Shown: in pieces, positions 35,978-45,798 of the stretch
Layout: the number at the start of each line of letters is the position of its first letter
How positions within the stretch are numbered: position 1 is the stretch's first letter
Source: Sipunculus nudus
Lineage: Eukaryota; Annelida; Sipuncula; Golfingiida; Sipunculidae
NCBI GenBank assembly: GCA_026874595.1
Contig: CM049315.1
Span: 79,004,065-79,068,064 of the forward strand
Direction of reading: 5' to 3'
Length of the DNA stretch: 64,000 bases
Notes under the pieces: model-generated
What the model saw: the letters and a program-made list of their open reading frames with translations, nothing else
Told to the model about the DNA's origin: nothing
Database searches by the model: none
Translations under genes and position numbers: made by a program

Positions 35978-38900
35978 ATGCGGGCACTGTACGCTACCAG
36001 GTTGCAGCTGCAACGTGCCCCTGACCCCAACCGCATAGCTCTTATGAAATGTCAGGCACTGAATGAGGCGGCGAGGATGTTTATGGCGAACCTGTTTTCA
36101 GTCCGGCTGGACGCATACGGCGCTGTCCGCCGCCTGGCGAACCAGTGCAGCCAGCAGTGTGACCGGATTCCTTTCATCCGCGAGAGGTCGCAAAGAGACG
36201 AAGGGGCGCCTTGGTCTGGAGCAAAGGCAAAATTGAAAGTCGCCGTGGAGGAAGCTGAGGCCCAGCTCAGCAGACCGGGAGCCGACCCGCCCAGCATCAC
36301 TCAGAAGCTTCACCTGCAACGGATGAAAGATCTTTTGTCCTCGGAAAGTGAACTGTTCGATGCCTCGGATGTTCTGTGTGTGGTGCTGATGGGACCCGAG
36401 ACTTACCAGCAGATGGCTCAAGGTATGTCAATGTACCGCGTGCTGATAGACTTGCGCCGTGGTGTGCTCCGCATAAACAAAACGGAGGATTGGATGATCG
36501 CACATACGGGTATCATGGTCCTTAACATACACAGCAACAAAGAGACCGTGAAAGACAGAGAACCGACAGCCGAAGAATACGTCTCGATCATGCGGGGCCC
36601 TGTCGACAGCAACGGGGAACCTACGGAGACTCTTTTCGCTGGAGTGGAAAAGGGTTACGTGGTACAGACATTCCCGGGGTTGACCCACAGAGACGGTCTG
36701 GTCTTGTTTTCGAAAGACGTCAGTGATGTGACAGACGTGACACGCCGCGTGGACCGTGATGTGACACGGGACATACTGCACGTGACGCAGACCACACCCA
36801 TAGCGCTGTGCAGTCAACTAGACTACGTGCTGGACCGCTTGCAGAACCCGTCTTGTACTACAGGAAACCTAGGTGACCCACACCCAGTCAGGAACCCAAG
36901 CGCAAAACAACGCCTGCAAGTGCCCGTGAGCATGACGTGGAAAACCTACGGGGGCCGCGACGAAACCGTTACGGCTCTCCAGGCACTGATCGACGTCCTT
37001 TTCAACCCGGACCTGTACAATTTCGTGAGTACAACTAAAAGGTACAACACGCCTTCCAAACTGCATGCTGCAGGGACATCCGGACCTTCCGGGAGAAATG
37101 ACGAAAGTACACACACTGCAGGAGTATGGGACGTCTTTCCTCCAAAAACCCGAGCATCCCTGTGTGATGTTGTTGCACACCATGACGTATCGACCACAGC
37201 TTTGAGGTTGCATAAAACTGAAGGGCCTATGGCGAGATCGTACGGATGGACCTGTGAGAACACACTGCTATTGCCTCTGCAGCGCAGCCTGAGTAATGTG
37301 GACCACATGAACTATCACCAAGCGGGATCTGTGCGTCTGCTCCATGACCAACCTAACCCCTTCCAGACGCTACACTTCATCCCAAAGAATCTTGACAAAA
37401 CATCTTTTTCAAAATTGTGTGAAATAACAGGTGGTACAATACCAGACGGGTTCAAGGAAGGAACATCCGCGCTGTTCGTACCGAGATTTCATCTTGAAAA
37501 TATACCGCTCTGTCTCCGACCCCTGTCCAGCGTTCAGGACGCGGGTGAGAGCATAGCGAGGACGCATTACCCTTACCTGTTGGACCCCACTGATCCGCGC
37601 TCAAAGGCAGCCAGGGTCTGGAGTACGTCGTTGAACCACTCTTGTCAAGACCTGCTCTGCAAACGCTGGGAAGCGATGCTGATCGCCAAGTACCCCACTG
37701 ACATGTTGTTCGTCGAAAAATTTCACACACACGTTTGTGAAAATGGAGAAAGCATTGAATTCCAGTACCTGCTACGGTCAGCTTACATATTTTCCGCTTT
37801 CGGAGGGGTGCTGACATGCGACTCAAACCTGACGCTGATGAAGGCGATCGCAACAGTGCCACTCCCCCCTGTATTGAGGCAGTTCCCGCCTTTACAAAAA
37901 CTACAACAAGCATGCCGTGGCATAGTGAAGTTAACTGAAGATGTCGCAGGGTGTTTGATGAAACGATTAGCTGCCGATCTGCAGGTTTTGGGTCACGGGC
38001 AGATAGCAGCAAAACTCGTGTCATCCGAGGCAGTGACGTTCACAAAAAAAGAATCTGCAATATTACTACGGCGTAGTCAAGAAATCAGCAGTTGCACGGA
38101 CCTTGCTTTACCCACACCGCTACCAATGGGCGTGACGGGGTCTAACATGTGGCAGCATGTCGACATGAAAGACTCAACGGACGTGACGTGTTTCGCATGG
38201 ATGCGGCAGGATCCGGATGAGTTTGCTACTCACCCAACTAAGTACGATGTGACTGAAAAGGCAAAACGTGATCAGACAAACGCGTATAGCAAATTTCATG
38301 TTAAGATACAAACTAATATATTCCAAACAGCAACGCCACAAGACATGATTCAAATGAAGACATTTTACAGCATAATGCAGCAACTTTGCGGGAGCACAAT
38401 GACAGCTGTTAAACCACGTCAGGATAACCAACAGATGGCCGCGTGTGTCACTGTGGCTACAGCGAGGGACTTATTCAAAAAGACAGCTCGAAATAACCGA
38501 CACTCATCCTGGGACACTCAAACACAATTCTACCCTTTAGATAACACGGTTTTCCGCATATCAGCTGTACCGGCAGCCAGTCTGCGTATGAAAACAACAA
38601 ACGGTGGCCTTTACAGAACGGAAACTGCATTATGCACGGACGGGGTCTTCCTAAAAAACGCCGTCGACATTTCTGGTGACGTGAGCCACATTACGCTGAA
38701 AACATTTGAGGGTATCACGTTCGAATACGACGACGACACCGGCTTGATAAAACAAGACACCAAAACGAAACTGGAGGCTGCAAAAAAGATTGTCACAGAT
38801 GAAACAGCCAAAACACTGTGGTTTCCCCTGCCCTTGTCCCTAGAAGTGATGGACGTAAACATGTGCGAAACCCTAACGGAAAATAAAGGAAAATTGATTG

Positions 38901-40222
38901 GAAAGGATATACCACGGTACAACGGGTGTGACATGCAGCCGGACATATACCTTTACGCTGCGGCACATCACCCAGTTCAGCGAGACGGCATTCACTCGCG
39001 CCGCGTAGCACTTTCGCAGTTGAGCCCGGAGGCCAGGGTGATGATAACACCTGTACAACAGACATATGCAACAGCAGCCGGTATATGCGCTCTTGCAAAG
39101 CAGGCAGGTCATGCCACCCTGGGTTGCATGGTGCTGCAACACGACAAAGTGGAAACAGAACACCTGTTCGCAGCCACCCCTGCGAGTATATGGCTCAGAC
39201 AGGGACCCGTGCACACGCAAGAGACGATCAACGACACTCACAGTGGCACGATCGTGCAAGAAATGCTCCGTTTTTCTGAAACCAAGATGGGCACATCAGG
39301 CCTCGTTGTGCCGCACGCCATGTTCACAGGAAACCGCACAGACGGGGCATACCACCCAAGGGTCTCCTGGCAAGGCATCGACAGGAACGCACGAAACATA
39401 ACATCTGACGTGGCTACGTTGTACGTGGAAAGTGCAAAGGCGTACGGGAGCAGTCTCGCCGGAAAGATGACCGCAAGCTCCACAGGCGCAGATCCCCTAC
39501 AAAAGACAGCCGGTTACGTTCAAGGACACAGCGCCTATTGGCCAGAGAGGGACGCGGGTCGCGGCCAGGCAGAAAAGTCCACAACCGATATACTGTTGGT
39601 GCCTACTTGCATGCCACTGGAAGCGTTCTGCAACGTCGTGGACGTGCGTAACCCGGGCAAGTCGGACGCTTTTCAAGACTGTGCCAACCGGATGACCCGC
39701 TCCATGTTTTTCACGGGGGAGGCTTCCGGTTTCAGCAACCCGTGGGCATCATTGCCGTTCTCCTTGGCTTACGTAGGACATTCACAGACGAGTGTAGGGG
39801 AACTGTTGCGCATGCCTCAGACGATTGCTGAGAGGTCACCCGTTCACAACGGACTGGACCGCGGCCTGACCGAACTGTTGGAGAACATGGAACTTGGCCA
39901 TCTAGGGAGGAAAAGGAAAACACCAGGAGCAGACGTTCCTGTACCCGGATGGAAGGTCGGGACAAAAGGAGATGCAAGCCACACACATATCAGTCCGATG
40001 AGCCTGTCCAATAGCCCGGGCCAGTACCGACATCTCAGCCACGTCCTAGGCGGGGCCGTGCCAATGACATCTTGTTCAGCCCCTCACCTGTCCTTGGATA
40101 ACCGTACATGGGGTGAGCCCACGCGCTTCCCTGACGGAAACTACAAATTGAACGGGTTTAACACATTACTATTCAACCCAAATGCCAACCCTGCCACGTC
40201 TGGAGGCCGTCCAATGGCATGA
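35978..40222 (+). CDS. Probable major capsid protein
   Basis: 1414 residues from ATG 35978. Known herpesvirus major capsid proteins are about 1350-1400 residues, single-chain, without signal or membrane segments, and contain a mix of strands and helices throughout. This protein fits in length and composition and is the only such protein in the window. I see no single short motif that proves the family, so the call rests on size, soluble mixed-fold composition, the intact frame and the herpesvirus context. A Lys/Arg patch (GRKRKTPG) near the C-terminus precedes a Ser/Pro-rich tail. A poly(A) signal follows at 40280. A profile or structure comparison with known capsid hexon proteins would settle it. 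Confidence 0.6.
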   Translation: MRALYATRLQLQRAPDPNRIALMKCQALNEAARMFMANLFSVRLDAYGAVRRLANQCSQQCDRIPFIRERSQRDEGAPWSGAKAKLKVAVEEAEAQLSRPGADPPSITQKLHLQRMKDLLSSESELFDASDVLCVVLMGPETYQQMAQGMSMYRVLIDLRRGVLRINKTEDWMIAHTGIMVLNIHSNKETVKDREPTAEEYVSIMRGPVDSNGEPTETLFAGVEKGYVVQTFPGLTHRDGLVLFSKDVSDVTDVTRRVDRDVTRDILHVTQTTPIALCSQLDYVLDRLQNPSCTTGNLGDPHPVRNPSAKQRLQVPVSMTWKTYGGRDETVTALQALIDVLFNPDLYNFVSTTKRYNTPSKLHAAGTSGPSGRNDESTHTAGVWDVFPPKTRASLCDVVAHHDVSTTALRLHKTEGPMARSYGWTCENTLLLPLQRSLSNVDHMNYHQAGSVRLLHDQPNPFQTLHFIPKNLDKTSFSKLCEITGGTIPDGFKEGTSALFVPRFHLENIPLCLRPLSSVQDAGESIARTHYPYLLDPTDPRSKAARVWSTSLNHSCQDLLCKRWEAMLIAKYPTDMLFVEKFHTHVCENGESIEFQYLLRSAYIFSAFGGVLTCDSNLTLMKAIATVPLPPVLRQFPPLQKLQQACRGIVKLTEDVAGCLMKRLAADLQVLGHGQIAAKLVSSEAVTFTKKESAILLRRSQEISSCTDLALPTPLPMGVTGSNMWQHVDMKDSTDVTCFAWMRQDPDEFATHPTKYDVTEKAKRDQTNAYSKFHVKIQTNIFQTATPQDMIQMKTFYSIMQQLCGSTMTAVKPRQDNQQMAACVTVATARDLFKKTARNNRHSSWDTQTQFYPLDNTVFRISAVPAASLRMKTTNGGLYRTETALCTDGVFLKNAVDISGDVSHITLKTFEGITFEYDDDTGLIKQDTKTKLEAAKKIVTDETAKTLWFPLPLSLEVMDVNMCETLTENKGKLIGKDIPRYNGCDMQPDIYLYAAAHHPVQRDGIHSRRVALSQLSPEARVMITPVQQTYATAAGICALAKQAGHATLGCMVLQHDKVETEHLFAATPASIWLRQGPVHTQETINDTHSGTIVQEMLRFSETKMGTSGLVVPHAMFTGNRTDGAYHPRVSWQGIDRNARNITSDVATLYVESAKAYGSSLAGKMTASSTGADPLQKTAGYVQGHSAYWPERDAGRGQAEKSTTDILLVPTCMPLEAFCNVVDVRNPGKSDAFQDCANRMTRSMFFTGEASGFSNPWASLPFSLAYVGHSQTSVGELLRMPQTIAERSPVHNGLDRGLTELLENMELGHLGRKRKTPGADVPVPGWKVGTKGDASHTHISPMSLSNSPGQYRHLSHVLGGAVPMTSCSAPHLSLDNRTWGEPTRFPDGNYKLNGFNTLLFNPNANPATSGGRPMA

Positions 40223-40279
40223 AAGGGATTGGAGCGGTAATTGTCAAAGACGTTGTAAAATGTTTTGGAACTGTTATCT

Positions 40280-40285
40280 AATAAA
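40280..40285 (+). terminator. Poly(A) signal AATAAA
   Basis: AATAAA lies 58 bases after the capsid gene stop, followed by a GT-rich stretch (ggttgtttgttatatgttg) that suits a downstream element. Confidence 0.7.
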
Positions 40286-40486
40286 GGTTTATAGTCGCAA
40301 GCATTGGTTGTTTGTTATATGTTGCGTACATGGTTATGTTCAAACACACACACAACACGCCGATCCCAAAAACAACACAACACATGAACACAATGTCGAA
40401 TACCTCTTTATAACGCATGCCAAAAACACCCCACAATGTTGGTCAAATGTTTGGTAATACTAACAACAAGAATATGCAAACAAAGT

Positions 40487-41089
40487 TCAGTCCTGGTTTG
40501 AGAATCTGTGAGAGTCCCCTCCTCTTTGCAATGTCTCCTTTCGTACAATCCTGTACGTGGGGGCAGAGCGCGTTAGGCTATACATCCGTTGACACAATTT
40601 CAAAACGCATACGACCTCGGCTTCGTCCTCTTTCAACATGTATCCGATATTTTCCAAGCAGTAAATAACGTACGAAAGCAATTCGGCATCAGCGGACATG
40701 GGAGTAAATTTGTAAATTTCCAAGATGATCACGCTCTCCAAAAACGGGATCTCGCGACACAACGCTTTGTAGACGGCTGCTTCCGTTTCTGGTGACAACA
40801 CAGGACCGGACTGGTTATTGAGATTCATCAGACAGAACAGACACGATTCTGGTGGCCATGGGTCCACTTGCAGGTGCTTCCACACATTCAGATGACAGTT
40901 GGTTGCCAGAGCGAGACTGTAGCAATCAGACAAGTCAGAAGCCGACTTTCGCGCTCCCCTGATGAAGTCTACCATTTGCCTGGCCGCTTCAGCATTTACA
41001 CTGGTCATGGCGGCTTTTAGAAGGACGAGCCGTCTGAGTGACACCGACCGCTTACGTTGAGGTTTATCGCGACGGCTCACTGACGACAT
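40487..41089 (-). CDS. Small Cys-containing protein, 200 residues
   Basis: ATG 41089 (MSSVSRRDKPQRKRS). It has a basic N-terminus, a helical body, a CLFC pair near residue 90 with a nearby Cys/His, and a helical C-terminal half (LLSYVIYCLENIGYMLKEDE). No membrane segment. The family is unrecognised; the CxxC pair suggests a structural zinc. A TATA element (41143-41150) lies about 55 bases upstream, an ordinary promoter distance. It diverges from the polymerase-like gene. Confidence 0.6.
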   Translation of the reverse strand: MSSVSRRDKPQRKRSVSLRRLVLLKAAMTSVNAEAARQMVDFIRGARKSASDLSDCYSLALATNCHLNVWKHLQVDPWPPESCLFCLMNLNNQSGPVLSPETEAAVYKALCREIPFLESVIILEIYKFTPMSADAELLSYVIYCLENIGYMLKEDEAEVVCVLKLCQRMYSLTRSAPTYRIVRKETLQRGGDSHRFSNQD

Positions 41090-41142
41090 CGCGAGGGTCA
41101 CAGCTTGTACATATATGCAACTGGCACAGGGCCGTGTATCAC

Positions 41143-41150
41143 TTATATAA
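41143..41150 (-). promoter_or_regulatory. TATA box (palindromic TTATATAA)
   Basis: TTATATAA in the 174-base spacer between divergent genes at 41089 (reverse) and 41263 (forward). Being symmetric, it could act on either strand; its distance suits the reverse gene best. Confidence 0.5.
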
Positions 41151-41262
41151 GTAGTGGCCTGCCATTGGGGACGCAGACGTAACTGCACGGCAGGCTGTCA
41201 ATGATACGATACGGGGGGTTGTGTTCCGATCATATCATACGTTAAACAGTTGTCGTCACGTG

Positions 41263-43761
41263 ATGACGGAAACGTCGCCATGTGTGACCGGCAGTCACAT
41301 CGCTTCTGAGAATGGGAACATGACAGGTACGAGGATCATGATTCTTGCATGGAGGTTTCATGCGATATCCCACGACGGAACGTGTGCCTTGGCTACTTTC
41401 ACCTGCGTTCCGTGTGAGGGGACAGATAAGGGCGTCCGATATCTGCCTCTGCCTTTTAAAATACCGGGAGGGTTGAATGTCAGGTTACATGCACGTCTGC
41501 CGAAAGACCACAGGGACTCGCATACCTGGAAGTGCCCTTGGACATTCTGTGACAAACTCCCGACCGAAAATAGCGTGTGGCACGATTTCATACCACACCT
41601 TTTTCAGGCACTCTGCATGCACCTATCCGCTGCTAGTAGGAACAAAGAGCACCCGCTCGCCTGTTTCCCTCCGCTGATGACTAGTGGTGTGCGACCTGTC
41701 TTCTTGCCGGCACCCCGTGGCGGGACCGGGAGGTACCCAGGTGTTCTCTCACACTTCGCGCTTGACCATTCGGAGATGGACATGCGTGCGTGGCTGCATG
41801 TGAAACGCTTACGTTTACCAAAAGATGTCATCGGAAATGTTTCCTGGCCTGCACACGACCTCCACCGGAAATCGACAAACCGTGCGACCGACGGTGATGC
41901 GGACGCAATCACGGAGCAAACATTCACACGAGTCGTCAATTCGGCCGTACACGAGTCACTCAACGTATGCAATGGTCACCGCCAAAGGCACAACGCTGTC
42001 GCATGGGACCCGCTTTCGCGCGCCGTCATACACTTATTGCAGACGTCCGGTGCCACGATGAACGTACCCTCAGACATGTTCACATTGCCACAGCTCACAT
42101 TAGCACGATGCCCTGTACCACAAACAGCCAACCCTTTGAGGAAAGCGCGTGAATTGAGTGCATTTTCCGAAATGCTCAACCAATGTTTAGAGGACACGGA
42201 GTTCGGCGGTGCGTTCCTATTGTGTCAACCTCCATCACACACGCTCCCGGATGACATCCATTGGCTGGACGTCAGCTCTGACCTAAGTGACATCAGACAT
42301 GGTGCCTTCGCGCAGGCATCATGGGTCCTGGAACACATGTGTCCTTCGCCCCTGCACAGGTCGGAGCTTTTCATTATATTACCCTACGGTTGTGTGGTTA
42401 CTGGCCAGGGTAAATTGGCCTTTGTGAATTCGGGTGTCCCGTGTCACGCAGGCGAGGATGGCCTGCACGCCCATATATCCATCATGGGATGGCCGCTGAA
42501 TTTGTCACCTCAAGCTTTTGTTGCGGATGTCGCCATACACCTGTCAAAACGGCATAGCAAAAGCACAACAGAACCACATAGCCGAATCCCAATTGAGCCA
42601 CATACGTGCAATCCATGCGTCTGCAACGAAGGAGAACCCCTTTCAGAACAGAACCAAGCACGCGATGATGAGGGTGCCGATAAAGATAATCATGCGGTCA
42701 CTATCGTCAAAGGACTCCCGCCGCAAACGGGAGGGGTGATTTATGCCAAGCGGGGCGTTCACACGGGGCAGTTTTACGGTATGGACGCCAACCAGTTTTA
42801 CCCCACCCTAGGAGCACACCTGGACACGGAGTATTTACGTGAGCTGCTGGCTTGGTTGGCGGAACGCAGGCGCTTATTCTCACCATCGAAATCGGCCGCC
42901 TCCCGCGTAAAAGCCTGTCAAGTGTGCACTTACGGACAGTCGAAGTATTACGCCCCTGAGCTCTATGACAGATGGACACAACTGGCACAGCAGGCAAGCA
43001 CAGCTATGGTGGAGTGCGTGCCTAAAATGAATCGTTTGTTGCGCGTGATGAAAGACAGCGTACTGTTCGAGGCTTCCCCAGACCTAACGGGCACAAGTGA
43101 AGACGCAGTTGCAGGGTCTGATGCGGAACTGGAGATATTTCAAAGCAGAGTACAGAGTCTGACAGGCTTTGCTGAGATGACCTTCAAACTCGAAGGGTCC
43201 TACAACCTCGTCGGCCTCATCGGGCCCTGTCATTTATTTCACGCCAAACGCGATCCATCGTCCGGTTGGCGCTTGTCCAAGGTAACTGGCATCCACAGGT
43301 CTGATCATTGCCAAGCTGTCTCAGAGGCCATCGACGCCACGTTACATGAGGTCGTGCTGATACTCGGCGGAAAAGCAGACACTGGCTGCCCAGTGGAAGT
43401 CGCAACGCGAGATGAAGTGGAACAGTGTGTGCGTGCAGGCATGAAAGAAATGTACAAACACTGGCCGACAACGTGGGAAGTGCACACGACAGACCTTAAA
43501 GGCGTTTTGGGAAATCAACCCGATCTCGTCAATCGGTTCCTCCTGCCCGCTTTCCCGACAAAGCTGTCAGCTCCTACGAAGGGGGCACACTGCAAACTGA
43601 AGGGTGATTTTGCCGAAGTAACAAAAGCCCTGGTGTCACTGCGAGATTTCGATCCTTACGTGTGGAAGGAAGGCCGTTTGCCTGTACGTTTGACCGTGAA
43701 GGGGAAAGCGGGGCCTTACGTTTGGGTTGAACGCCCCGCAGTGTACAGTCCGGCCGACTAA
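41263..43761 (+). CDS. Inactivated family B DNA polymerase homologue (UL8-like primase accessory)
   Basis: 832 residues from ATG 41263. The C-terminal half follows the family B polymerase order: motif A-like MDANQFYPTL (Asp508, Tyr513-Pro514), a motif B-like helix K550...Y557-G558 without the usual Asn, a motif C position reading MKDSVLF (596-602) where the first catalytic Asp of DTDS is Met596, and then a thumb-like ExxY ... G-x-x-R-x-D-x-C segment without the usual KKxY lysines. Loss of the motif C Asp means it should not polymerise. In herpesviruses the helicase-primase subunit UL8 is known to be an inactivated family B polymerase, so this is the best match. The frame ends at a TAA at 43759-43761 before the thumb is complete; thumb-like sequence continues in the same frame. 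Confidence 0.65.
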   Translation: MTETSPCVTGSHIASENGNMTGTRIMILAWRFHAISHDGTCALATFTCVPCEGTDKGVRYLPLPFKIPGGLNVRLHARLPKDHRDSHTWKCPWTFCDKLPTENSVWHDFIPHLFQALCMHLSAASRNKEHPLACFPPLMTSGVRPVFLPAPRGGTGRYPGVLSHFALDHSEMDMRAWLHVKRLRLPKDVIGNVSWPAHDLHRKSTNRATDGDADAITEQTFTRVVNSAVHESLNVCNGHRQRHNAVAWDPLSRAVIHLLQTSGATMNVPSDMFTLPQLTLARCPVPQTANPLRKARELSAFSEMLNQCLEDTEFGGAFLLCQPPSHTLPDDIHWLDVSSDLSDIRHGAFAQASWVLEHMCPSPLHRSELFIILPYGCVVTGQGKLAFVNSGVPCHAGEDGLHAHISIMGWPLNLSPQAFVADVAIHLSKRHSKSTTEPHSRIPIEPHTCNPCVCNEGEPLSEQNQARDDEGADKDNHAVTIVKGLPPQTGGVIYAKRGVHTGQFYGMDANQFYPTLGAHLDTEYLRELLAWLAERRRLFSPSKSAASRVKACQVCTYGQSKYYAPELYDRWTQLAQQASTAMVECVPKMNRLLRVMKDSVLFEASPDLTGTSEDAVAGSDAELEIFQSRVQSLTGFAEMTFKLEGSYNLVGLIGPCHLFHAKRDPSSGWRLSKVTGIHRSDHCQAVSEAIDATLHEVVLILGGKADTGCPVEVATRDEVEQCVRAGMKEMYKHWPTTWEVHTTDLKGVLGNQPDLVNRFLLPAFPTKLSAPTKGAHCKLKGDFAEVTKALVSLRDFDPYVWKEGRLPVRLTVKGKAGPYVWVERPAVYSPAD

Positions 43762-44202
43762 GCATACAGCCCTTTCCACAGGGGGTTGCTGGGAGACGCC
43801 GAACACGCGGGCCGCCCTATCCTGTCATGTTCCAAAATCAAAGCACGAAACGTGCCGGCAGAGGACCTGTGTTTCAACGTGGGACTAGTGCACCGTGACC
43901 ACGTCTTGCCAGGCACAACCTTAGACTGGGAAAGGTACAACGACGTACTGTACTCGGCGGTGCTGCCAGTCTTGCGAACTGTAACAACGGCGCAACTGCA
44001 GAAGATGCTATCGCACATATTTCATTCCGTCGCCGTCCAACACACACCCCCACGGTCTGCCCACGCGCAAGAAAACCTGTTACCCTACGGTATAAAATCG
44101 CTGTGTCCAACCACCATGGCAGAGTGCCAGAGATTGCTGCGTCTTGATGACGAACGCACCCTGTTGTGCGATTCAGATTCATGTTACCCGTCTTGTTCGT
44201 GA
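43762..44202 (+). pseudogene. In-frame continuation of the polymerase-like gene after a stop
   Basis: The same reading frame as the preceding gene stays open for 146 codons after its TAA, with coding character and a segment (KARNVPAED ... Y ... LPVLRTV) that resembles the last part of polymerase thumb domains (R-A-E-D-P ... Y ... P-L-x-R). It has no ATG at its start. I read it as the severed C-terminus of the UL8-like protein. Nonsense mutation or read-through are the two explanations; an independent gene is less likely. Confidence 0.55.
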
Positions 44203-44296
44203 ATATCCAACCAATACGGATTCACCCTTCGAAGCGCCCGTGTACACACACGCGATACGACCAGATACAGCTTTGAAATAACTATGGAAAACGGAC

Positions 44297-45241
44297 ATGC
44301 AAAGCGCTCCGAGTACGGATTTATACGTTGGTTTCCAACTTTTGGACAGATCTGCCGGTATGAGGGATTTCATTGAATGGCTGCTCCACCTTAAACACGA
44401 TGACACGTTTACATTCTGCGGTGGACCAGACGCATTTACTAACAGACGAAAGCACATAGCATACCGTATGGCCCGATGCTTCGCTGATTACGCCCTCGTG
44501 CTGGAGGCAATACACTTCGCGCTAGAACGCATAGGACTGGAAGACCCCACACTGTGGGCAGCTTTTATGCCGGACGGAGTCGGTTTGCGCATATCCGCCT
44601 TCATGCAAAACAAAACGTATTCGTCTCTGTGGGCGTCTGTGGGTAAACCCCATGAAATTGAGCTCAGGACGGCCTGGGCGGCGGCAACCCAATTCTGGAC
44701 GCCAACGGGAACACCATACGCAGAAGAGGGCCATTTCCACCTGTCGTACGACCACGCACGTGACCCCGTACCGGGCGCCTTGCGTTTCACCGCATGCGGA
44801 GCTCTGGCTTTGGCTTGCGTGTCGACCAATACGGCCGCTAGGATGGGACAGATGCTACGTTTCCACATGGACCGGAGGCTTGCACTGCCGGCCATAGTCA
44901 TACGTGACATGGCGCTCGGGTTCCTCATGATGTCGGGTGCAATACGCCACAAGAGCGAAGGCTTTATTTACACCGTAGACATGGATATGATACACCCTTT
45001 GCGCAGGCTGCTGAAGTCACACGCCTCCACCTGCCCTCTACCCGATGCCGATATGAATGGTGCCGCTCACGGATCAAACACGTGCCGCGGGAAGTGTACA
45101 GGACACGTCTGGGCCACTGTGTTCCGACTGTTACAGGCCGGGGATGCAATGGACCCAGTAGCACAGTACGCAAGGGACATGCGCCTGTCACACGAACACG
45201 TGTGGAACGGTGGGTTGGGTCGCGGAAACGATATCCCATAA
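44297..45241 (+). CDS. Hypothetical 314-residue protein
   Basis: ATG 44297 (MQSAPSTDLYVGFQLLD). Helical and globular, with a Cys cluster near the C-terminus (CPLPDADMNGAAHGSNTC then C-x-x-H-like residues) that could bind zinc. No membrane segment. The length is that of herpesvirus triplex subunit 2 (about 300 residues), but no motif supports that. It is codirectional with the polymerase-like gene. A poly(A) signal lies 209 bases downstream. Confidence 0.6.
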   Translation: MQSAPSTDLYVGFQLLDRSAGMRDFIEWLLHLKHDDTFTFCGGPDAFTNRRKHIAYRMARCFADYALVLEAIHFALERIGLEDPTLWAAFMPDGVGLRISAFMQNKTYSSLWASVGKPHEIELRTAWAAATQFWTPTGTPYAEEGHFHLSYDHARDPVPGALRFTACGALALACVSTNTAARMGQMLRFHMDRRLALPAIVIRDMALGFLMMSGAIRHKSEGFIYTVDMDMIHPLRRLLKSHASTCPLPDADMNGAAHGSNTCRGKCTGHVWATVFRLLQAGDAMDPVAQYARDMRLSHEHVWNGGLGRGNDIP

Positions 45242-45798
45242 TTCAACCCTACCTTTCCCACCTCCACTATTCCCGGGGATCTCTGCAACTGCAGAAACGT
45301 CTTGACGGATTGACAAAAACGAAACTGTTAGTAAGAAGCAGGTGGCTGGAAATGAGGAGATGTTGAACCCTACAGAATCAGACCGAGTTTTTGGACACTG
45401 ATCATATCATACACACTCGTATTTCATCAAGAAATTGAGTTCAGACCACAATAAAGATAGATATATATTTATTTATTGTTTCACATTGTCATTGCTCTGC
45501 TGTGTTTTCGAATGTGTATGTGCGTGTGTGTGATGTAGGTCATATGACAAAACGCTCTACAGGTACAAAAGTCCAGCGCGATCAAATAACGTACACGTCA
45601 GAACGGCTGATTGGGGTACCTGACAAAAAAAAAACAATGTACAATTATAACAGTTTAAAGTTGTATACACATCACAAAGAGAAACATATACCACATCACT
45701 CGCAAAACTGGTTTGGCTGGACCACAACAAAACATACGTTGTCACATGTAAATGTCCGACACGCGCAAATCCCATGATGGGGACAGTATCAAACCTTT
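45242..45798. other. AT-rich spacer between convergent genes
   Basis: About 550 bases with no convincing gene. It holds the poly(A) signal for the 314-residue gene (45450-45455) and an A9 run near 45628. It is more AT-rich than the genes on either side. Confidence 0.45.
45450..45455 (+). terminator. Poly(A) signal AATAAA
   Basis: AATAAA in the AT-rich spacer after the 314-residue gene. Confidence 0.55.
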
